A stretch of 64,000 nucleotides of DNA, from contig NC_081185.1 of the NCBI RefSeq assembly GCF_029867415.1, positions 73,691,553 through 73,755,552 on the forward strand. Direction: 5' to 3'. This DNA comes from Vicia villosa (taxonomy: Eukaryota; Streptophyta; Magnoliopsida; Fabales; Fabaceae). The notes under the pieces are model-generated. The model was not told the DNA's origin, did not search any database, and worked only from the letters and a program-made list of their open reading frames with translations. How positions within the stretch are numbered: position 1 is the stretch's first letter; each line of letters opens with the position of its first letter. Below are positions 58,254 through 64,000 of the stretch, in pieces. The position numbers and the translations under genes are program-made.

Positions 58254-60230
58254 TCATTTTGTTGACGTGTCATCTTGTGTAATTTTGGACTTTTTCGGTG
58301 CACCTTTCGTTTTAACCCGTTGAGATGGCGGTTTCAAATCGGTTGTCTCCGGAAATGCGATCTTTCGCAATTGTTCTTTTATGTGCATTTTTGTTGTGTC
58401 GTCCGCTTTAGCAAACTTCTCCATTATCACTTCCAACTCGTCGGAGATGGTGATTTTGGAGTCATTTTCTTTCGGCGGGTCAAAATCATCAAAACGAAGT
58501 TTCTTCCAATGGTCGGCTACCTCATCCATGCGTATGGGTGAATTCAAATTTTTTTTTTTTGCAAGTATACAAGCACACGGAAGGCCATATGTAGTTCTAA
58601 TGGTGCACCCACATAATGAACTATCCGTCCCCGTGGTCTCCGACCGCTTAGCTTCATGAAACAAAAAATTCAAACCCGTTCGAGATATGTTGTAAATCAA
58701 TTGGGAGAATAGAATTTGGCCCTTATACCGGTGTTCCATAACCGTCTTGCTCCGACCGAATGATGTTTGAATTTCATTGTGTTGATTTTCAAGCATTTGG
58801 TTCACGGTGTCCCATCCGCGACACAGATCTCCCTTGCTATCACCCAACCACCTTTTGAAGACCGCATGTGCGGATTCAACTCGGTTAGTCGTGGTGCAAC
58901 CAAGATGTCTAACCCGATTTGTCCAAGCGCACACGACTTTTTCTCTAACTTTGTCAAGAATGGTGGATTCGACGTAATGACAAAAAGTCTTAATGGAACC
59001 ACACAAAGACCTAAAGTGTACCAATTTCTTGGTATAATCCTCTTCGGAGTATGCATCCAAAATTCCCCTCCATGCCGACATTATCCTATCAACCACAACA
59101 CCAGCTTTGACAACTTTACCGTTTTCATCCGGCCTATCTTTTGTCCTAACCGCGGGTTTCAACTTGCTTCTCACGTTGCAAGTTATGTGATACCGGCAAA
59201 GTAAAGCGGTAGATGTCGGGAAGACGGTATCGACCGCATTCATCAAAGCATTGTCCCGATCGGTGACAATGACGTTTGGCATAACCTCTTGATCAACTAA
59301 CAAAGACTTGCAAATTCCCAAGGCCCACGTAAAGTTGTCTTCTTTTTCACACTCCAAAAAAGCAAACCCCACCGAATAAGTCTTGTCCGTCGAGGTCACA
59401 CCGACGATCTCTAGAAGAGGAAGCCTATACTTGTTTGTCTTGTACGTCGAATCCATGACAAGAACGGTTGGAAATGTGTTGAATAATTTGATACTTTCGG
59501 GATGAGTCCAAAAAATATCACGCACCGTAACTTTGTCCTCGGAGGTTCGGAAGCTTGAAACATAATTGTTATCGCCTAGTAGTTTCAAAAGTTGTTGCAT
59601 TTCCGACCGAGGGCCCATATTCAAAACCTTGAGATTGTGCCGTTCATTGTAAATTTGCTTGATATTTGAAACGCTATCCGGTTTCTTACGCTTCAAATCG
59701 GCAAGTATGTTGCGAGGCGCCACTTTGACTATCGTTAGGTCCGATATCACATTCCTCTCTTCGCGGGACAAACGACACGCCATTGGATGCCCGTGTAACT
59801 TGACATCCAAGGCATGATTATGCATTCCACAAATTACGGTTAACCGCCACAAATCACCAACCCTCCGAGTGGCACGCAACTTAAACGGACACCCGCACTT
59901 TCTCGATCCCGTGTCCTCGTGTTTTAGCACCCGGTTTGATTGTACATAACTACCACCCCGTTCGCAATTCAAAACAACGAAAGCTTTCCGCCTACTATTT
60001 CCGTTGTCCGACCTTAAAATAACAATTCCAAATCCATGTTTGTTAGCTTCCTTCCGAACCCAATCAATCAATTGTTCGCGACTACCGAAGCTCCGATCAT
60101 TTGTAAAATGTTGCCGAACATCGACCGCATTGATCATAGGAGTAACGTCAATAACCGGATCGTTATTAACGTTGACAATTTCCGGAACTAATACTCCATC
60201 GTCTTGCACAATGTTGTCCGGATGCACCAT
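58254..60230 (-). CDS. MULE transposase (MURA/FAR1 type)
   Basis: 658 codons from the ATG at 60230; the frame is open 9 bases further up but without an ATG. Residues about 48-142 are a FAR1 DNA-binding domain (SREQLIDWVRKEANKHGFGI…RKCGCPFKLRA…CGMHNHAL). The RNase H-like core follows: Asp about 260 in VLVMDSTYKTN, Asp about 324 in VIVTDRDNALM, CRYHI, and Glu about 452 in TTNRVESAHAVFKRWL. A SWIM-type zinc finger lies at about 540-554 (CGCTIRTTYGLPCAC; the last ligand is Cys where FAR1 proteins have His). All three catalytic acids are present and no stop or shift is seen, so it may be active. A possible 5'-UTR intron runs from GTAAAC (complement, near 60424) to TTGTTAG just before the ATG. The TGA stop is directly followed by the OTU frame. 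Confidence 0.92.
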   Translation of the reverse strand: MVHPDNIVQDDGVLVPEIVNVNNDPVIDVTPMINAVDVRQHFTNDRSFGSREQLIDWVRKEANKHGFGIVILRSDNGNSRRKAFVVLNCERGGSYVQSNRVLKHEDTGSRKCGCPFKLRATRRVGDLWRLTVICGMHNHALDVKLHGHPMACRLSREERNVISDLTIVKVAPRNILADLKRKKPDSVSNIKQIYNERHNLKVLNMGPRSEMQQLLKLLGDNNYVSSFRTSEDKVTVRDIFWTHPESIKLFNTFPTVLVMDSTYKTNKYRLPLLEIVGVTSTDKTYSVGFAFLECEKEDNFTWALGICKSLLVDQEVMPNVIVTDRDNALMNAVDTVFPTSTALLCRYHITCNVRSKLKPAVRTKDRPDENGKVVKAGVVVDRIMSAWRGILDAYSEEDYTKKLVHFRSLCGSIKTFCHYVESTILDKVREKVVCAWTNRVRHLGCTTTNRVESAHAVFKRWLGDSKGDLCRGWDTVNQMLENQHNEIQTSFGRSKTVMEHRYKGQILFSQLIYNISRTGLNFLFHEAKRSETTGTDSSLCGCTIRTTYGLPCACILAKKKNLNSPIRMDEVADHWKKLRFDDFDPPKENDSKITISDELEVIMEKFAKADDTTKMHIKEQLRKIAFPETTDLKPPSQRVKTKGAPKKSKITQDDTSTK

Positions 60231-60295
60231 ACCTAACAAATGAATAAATTAGCAAAATTGGCCAAAACTGTTTTTTTTAAACTGCCAGGGCATAT

Positions 60296-60353
60296 TTCGG
60301 AAGTTCATTTCCGAAATTTTTTAGGTAATATATTTCGGAAATGAACTTCCGAA
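60296..60353. repeat. Two MULE near-palindromes upstream of the transposase gene
   Basis: Copies at 60296-60315 and 60334-60353, 38 bases apart, 65-125 bp upstream of the transposase ATG, inside the possible 5'-UTR intron. Confidence 0.88.
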
Positions 60354-60592
60354 CCATATCAGTTTTCAGCATAAATTTGTTGAATCAATGTAGTGAAATA
60401 GGGGATGAAATGAGAGATGTTTACCTGAATTTGTAGCTTTCTATGCTCCCTTTAACGTGATCAACGGTTTGAAACTTGATTTTAGGGCGAAAAATTGATG
60501 GAGATTGATTGGGTTTTAGAGAGGGTTTTGAGAAGTTTTGGAGAAAAATGATGAAATAGTGAAGGAGGGAAATTTGTATATGCAGCAACAGT

Positions 60593-60751
60593 TTCGGAAA
60601 TGAACTTCCGAAAATATGCACGGATTTTGAATTTTTTTTGACTTCGGAAATGCATCTCCGAAAACACCAAAAAATTGGTGTTTTCGGAGATGCATTTCCG
60701 AAGTCAACAAAAATTCAAAAAAAAATATAACTTCGGAGATTCATCTCCGAA
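60593..60751. repeat. Right cluster of four MULE near-palindromes
   Basis: Copies at 60593-60612, 60643-60662, 60683-60702 and 60732-60751; spacing 50, 40 and 49. They mirror the left cluster and lie close to the right terminal repeat. Confidence 0.9.
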
Positions 60752-61367
60752 GCAGGGGTAGTTTAGGTTTTTCGCTGGGGGTGACCCCCATAGGGAGGTG
60801 GGTAAAGAAATTTTCAAAGATAAAGCATCTGGTACTATTGCAAAAGATACAACTGATATGTCTGCTCAAATGGAGAAGGAATATTTTTCATCGACACAAA
60901 GGGACGAGTCAGAAATTAATTTGAATGAGAATGAAGAGAATTTTGAGACACAAGTACCAGAAACACCCCCTTCTAACAATGCTACTCAGATAAATCCAAC
61001 AATCCAATCACAACGTGAAACTTCTAATTATAAGACTGGAAAGCGTGGAGGAAAAAAGGTGAAGTATAATGACAATGCTACTTCTGATAGCTTGTTAACT
61101 TCATTGAACAAGTTGGGTGAGTTTTATGCTAGTAGTGTTGAGAATATGCAACAATTATCTTCTTGTTTTTTGCATGAGAAATACACAGCTGAAAGAAGGA
61201 ATCAAATTGTCTCCATATTGAAAGAAATAAAAGGATTGACCACTGGAGATATTGTGAGGGCTGCTATGCTTATTACTAAAGACAACAACCTCTGTGATTG
61301 TTTTTTCGCTATGGATACTCCTGAATTGAAAAAAGAATTTGTGCAAATTGTTTTAAGTAACAATTGA

Positions 61368-62296
61368 TCTTAATATCATTATTTAGAGTTATCATGTAGG
61401 AATTATCTTAAGTAAGTTTTATTGTTTGGTTGCATTTGTCTTTATTTAACTTTATTACATTTAGTTTTGATGGATTTTGAAAACTATAATTTTAGCAGTC
61501 TATGCTATTTCATTGTGTTAAGTCTGTGTTATTGTTTGGTTGTATCTATCTTTAAAATGGAATTGGCAGACACATCAGTTGGATTCCTATTGTTCATTAT
61601 AAGCTTATCGATTTTCACTTATTATACTTTCTGTGTTATTTCATTAGTTTAATACCATTGATGTGATTAATGTGTTTGCAACGACATCTTTTGCGCATAC
61701 TGTTATTTCAATAAACATGCAGAATTTTAGTGCAGCAACCAAGTGTGGGCCTTTCCATCTTATGTATATTTGTAACTTTAAAAATTTCTTTAATAGATAT
61801 GTGAAGTTATGTTGTAAAAATCTAATGCAAGTATAAGGTCTTTTTCTTGTTTTTTTAGAGCTATGTTGTAAAAGAAAATTTACGTTTGGTTTGGTTGTTA
61901 TAATTTGCTTATATAAAGTAATTGACATAGTTATATGAATTAATTAATATGAATTAATTGATAGAATTATGTGAGTTTTGATATGAATTAATTGATAGAA
62001 TTATGTGAATTTATTGATATGAAGAAACTTTATGTTTGGTTGTTATAATTTGCCTTTATAGAATTACATGAATTAATTAATATGAATTAATTGACAGAAT
62101 TATATGAATTAATTGATAGAATAACATAATTGAATTGAGTTATAATTTGCCTTTATAGAATTATATGAATTAATTAATATGAATTAATTGATAGAATTAT
62201 ATGAATTAATTGATAGAATAACATAATTAAATTGAGACAAGTTTTCTGAGAATTCAATTGATTATAAAATCAATTTACAAATGGTATAAATTACTT
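61368..62296. repeat. AT-rich minisatellite region after the Harbinger genes
   Basis: No gene. From about 61880, TTTGGTTGTTATAATTTGCC and (G)AATTAATTGATAGAATTATA(T)G words recur in two nested periods (short units of about 26-30 bp and longer units of about 110-150 bp) up to 62240. The Harbinger right terminal repeat was looked for here and not found. Confidence 0.7.
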
Positions 62297-62333
62297 GTCG
62301 CACGCTCGCGAAAAATGAACAGAGTCGTCACCA
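62297..62333 (-). other. Primer-binding site and internal stub next to LTR E
   Basis: On the minus strand TGACGACTCTG (complement of 62320-62330, one change from TGGCGACTCTG) is followed by TTCATTTTTCGCGAGCG, the same internal start seen after LTR B and C (…TTTTCGCGGTAGCGACA). Internal sequence stops at about 62297. Confidence 0.7.
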
Positions 62334-64000
62334 ATATATTTATCCCATAAGGGAAAGGAATATCAGAAAACCTAGGAAAGGATAAGAACAGGGTCTTGCG
62401 ACCAGAGAATCTAGGAACGAGAGTCGGTTACGCAAGGGGAAGGTACTAGCACCCCTCGCGCCCATCGTACTCGATGGTATCCACCTATGTTTGTTTCTAT
62501 CTAAAGAGTGTGTACTATGTCTATGTCTACATGTGAATGAATGCAAAAGAAATACGGGGAAAAGAAAGGTTATTTACAATTGTGCTCGTTCAAGCCCCGC
62601 GACTTGATGCCTACGTATCCTTTTCAGGAATCAGAGCGTCGTAGTTAGGCTCACATGTTTTTGTTTGTTTTTGTGTTTTTTAGTTGGGCGGAGTTAACGT
62701 TCGCGCTCTTGCATAAGGGGACGGCCTACGATGCAATTGAGCGGAAATAACATTGCCCTTAAGAAAGAGAGAAGAGAGAGAGTTTGAGCGTTTCGAGGGA
62801 ATCCCTTAAGCAAGGGAAACTCGAGTTACTCTTTGGTTGGTGTTTTTTATGATTTGGGAACTTCCACTCAAGTGATTCCCTAAAGCAAGGGAGACGAGAG
62901 CTTTCATTCCCTATTTATTGTTTTTCGACCTTTATTAATGTTTTTTTAAGTGTTTTCTTTGTATTTTTTAAAGGGATTTTATTTTGATATTTATTAGGTG
63001 TTTTAGTGTTGTAAAAGAAAAAGAAATGAAAGAGGGAGACTACCCTAAGAACTAGCCTAATTGTTATTGTTTATAAAATGGGAAAACTAGCCTAAAGTTA
63101 ACATGGGAATGAAATTCTAAAAGGAGCATACAAGTGATATTAACAACTTAGGCCTAAAATGTGGCCAAAAGCTAGCAACAAAATCACACAACAATTATAC
63201 CAAAAAAAACATGGAAATGATACAAAAGAATAGAAGAAGCAATTCAAGTACTAATACAAAATTAACCTAAAAATACTACTATTTTTATGAGTTTTTATTG
63301 TTAACAATCCTAAAAGTCTAACAATTAATTTCTAAACAAAACACCTAAAATCTAATTAGAAAATGATGAATTTATTGTGTTTTTATTATCTAAAAAAAAT
63401 AGAAATGTATTGTAAAATATACCAAAAATCTACATGTTTCAATGGAATTAGGGGGGTGAAAATCGAATTCAGTGGTGCAGTTCAGAAAATAGGCGCCTGG
63501 CTCAAACAGAGGAGGCCTAGAGGTTTTTTGTGTTGCAAAATATATGGTGTGTGGGCCTATGGGGGGTGTGCTTCAGCAGTTCATGTATGGGCCAAGGATT
63601 TGTTCAGATTTTTTTATTATTGGATTTTATTTTGATTCACTTATCATAAAAAAAATTAATAAAACGATTAAAGAAGAGAAAACAGGTGAAACAGGTGAAA
63701 CGATCGTTTCCTCTCCGATCGATTTCCGGCGGCCTCCGCCATCATAGCCGCCGCGAAATGGCCCTGAATCAGCAACCTTCCTACATGAGCCTACCCTAAA
63801 ATCACATCCCGAGTCTAATTCTATCAACGGATTACACGAAAAACTCTCCATTTGACCGAATAGAAGAACCTCATTATTAAACCCTAAGTTCTAGAATTCG
63901 AATTGAACTGCACAGAAATGTCATCAAGTCATGAAACCTTAGGGGAAACGACTGTGGAGACTTACTCTATATAACAGTGTCAAGAATCAAGCAGGTAATG
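62334..64000 (-). mobile_element. Ogre-like LTR E, 3' part, continuing beyond the window
   Basis: Minus strand. It has the terminal GGATAAATATATTGG, the hairpin blocks at 62431-62477, the GGATACGTAGGCATCAAGTCG block (complement, near 62610), and the GGGCC-rich block at 63480-63600 corresponding to 16230-16400 of LTR C. About 1.67 kb is inside the window. Open frames (for example 63363-63635) show no domain. Confidence 0.78.
62431..62477 (-). promoter_or_regulatory. Paired hairpins near the 3' end of LTR E
   Basis: CGCAAGGGG (62431-62439) pairs with CCCCTCGCG (62452-62460) around a 12-base loop, and CCATCG-TACT-CGATGG follows (62462-62477). Same arrangement, reversed, as in LTRs A-C. Confidence 0.6.

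Larger units (their letters stand above)
56376..60815 (-). mobile_element. Mutator-like element (MULE) with transposase, OTU and PB1-like genes
   Basis: 4.44 kb, all genes on the minus strand. The ends are short inverted repeats: AAAATTTCTTCACCCACCTCC at the left and the complement AAAATTTCTTTACCCACCTCC at the right. They are flanked by AAAGATAA (56368-56375 and 60816-60823; 9 bp with one mismatch if the next base is counted, and 9 bp is usual for Mutator). Thirteen copies of a 20-bp near-palindrome fill the noncoding parts. Short terminal repeats with subterminal repeats fit the non-TIR or short-TIR MULE groups. High frame integrity suggests a fairly young insertion. Confidence 0.88.
53346..61367 (+). 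mobile_element. PIF/Harbinger element (left end and both genes)
   Basis: A left end GGGGCGTTTGTTTAGGTGAT preceded by TAA (the trinucleotide target of this superfamily). A subterminal inverted repeat follows (CCTGGGTATTTAA near 53380 and AATAATACCCAGG near 53452). Next come a DDE transposase gene and a Myb-like gene on the same strand, the standard two-gene PIF layout. The matching right end was not found before the Ogre LTR at 62297, so it is lost or outside the window. A MULE (56376-60815) splits the Myb-like gene. Confidence 0.75.
55850..61367 (+). pseudogene. Harbinger Myb/SANT-like accessory gene, split by the MULE
   Basis: Accessory protein of PIF/Harbinger elements (Myb_DNA-bind_3 type). 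Exon 1, 55850-56200, holds the trihelix/SANT-like domain: RQWTPEEDALLVQGLLKLVD, WKADAGSFKPGY, and HIESRVKRLKTKYSAIRGML. The intron is 56201-56295 (GTAATA…TGCAG). Exon 2 starts at 56296 (HPTAIGLYGKPFPHFNALDI), is interrupted at 56375 and resumes at 60824 (KASGTIAKD…) to the stop at 61367. Leaving out the MULE and one 8-bp target copy gives 324 codons without a stop, so the gene was open when the MULE landed. The C-terminal part is a likely helical region (LNKLGEFYASSVENMQQLSS). Confidence 0.85.

Noticed and set aside
61880..62296. Right terminal repeat of the Harbinger element
   Set aside because: CGTTTGGTTTGG near 61885 resembles the left end only in direct orientation and without a TAA target copy, so it was not accepted as the element end.

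Overview
The window is plant nuclear DNA, AT-rich and built almost entirely from transposable elements nested in one another. Long LTRs of Ogre/Tat type start with TGTTGCACCCCAAAATTTGCC, follow a GAATAGGGGCAGC polypurine tract and end a few bases before a TGGCGACTCTG primer-binding site. Together with legume-type F-box genes and legume MITEs they point to a Fabeae legume (pea, vetch, lentil or grass-pea type). That is inference from family knowledge, not a database match.

Layout. 1-18834: a head-to-tail series of Ogre-like pieces on the + strand: end of an internal region with 48-bp repeats, LTR A, a 4-kb internal region without pol but with several minisatellites, LTR B, a 215-bp internal stub, LTR C. 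18835-20926: a broken Ty1/copia element (- strand). 20927-25010: two MITEs, a truncated F-box copy and a broken LINE. 25011-29100: AT-rich DNA with a Stowaway-like MITE, a hAT-like element with a clear 8-bp target duplication, and a 0.45-kb segment present twice. 29310-30521: an intact single-exon F-box gene, the only clear host gene. 30522-40711: AT-rich sequence with TA microsatellites, a GC-rich hAT-type MITE, LINE scraps and a decayed retroelement-like ORF. 40712-43655: a copia remnant split by a solo LTR of another family. 43656-46620: exon-like scraps and a third, truncated F-box sequence. 46880-52216: a decayed endogenous pararetrovirus-like polyprotein (- strand), abutting Ogre LTR fragment D. 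53346-61367: a PIF/Harbinger element with a transposase gene that looks complete and a Myb-like gene; a 4.4-kb Mutator-like element (MULE) sits in the second exon of the Myb-like gene. 62297-64000: Ogre LTR E (- strand), running off the window.

The most notable object is the MULE (56376-60815). It has a long uninterrupted FAR1-type transposase, an OTU-protease region that continues in the same frame after a single TGA, and a separate small gene for a PB1-like module. Its noncoding parts carry 13 copies of a 20-bp near-palindrome, mostly 38-51 bp apart. Other points to check are a 55-codon two-membrane-segment ORF in LTR A, paired substitutions that preserve hairpins near the 3' ends of the Ogre LTRs, and a junction where the pararetroviral first ATG coincides with the Ogre primer-binding site. 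No tRNA, rRNA or CRISPR was seen.
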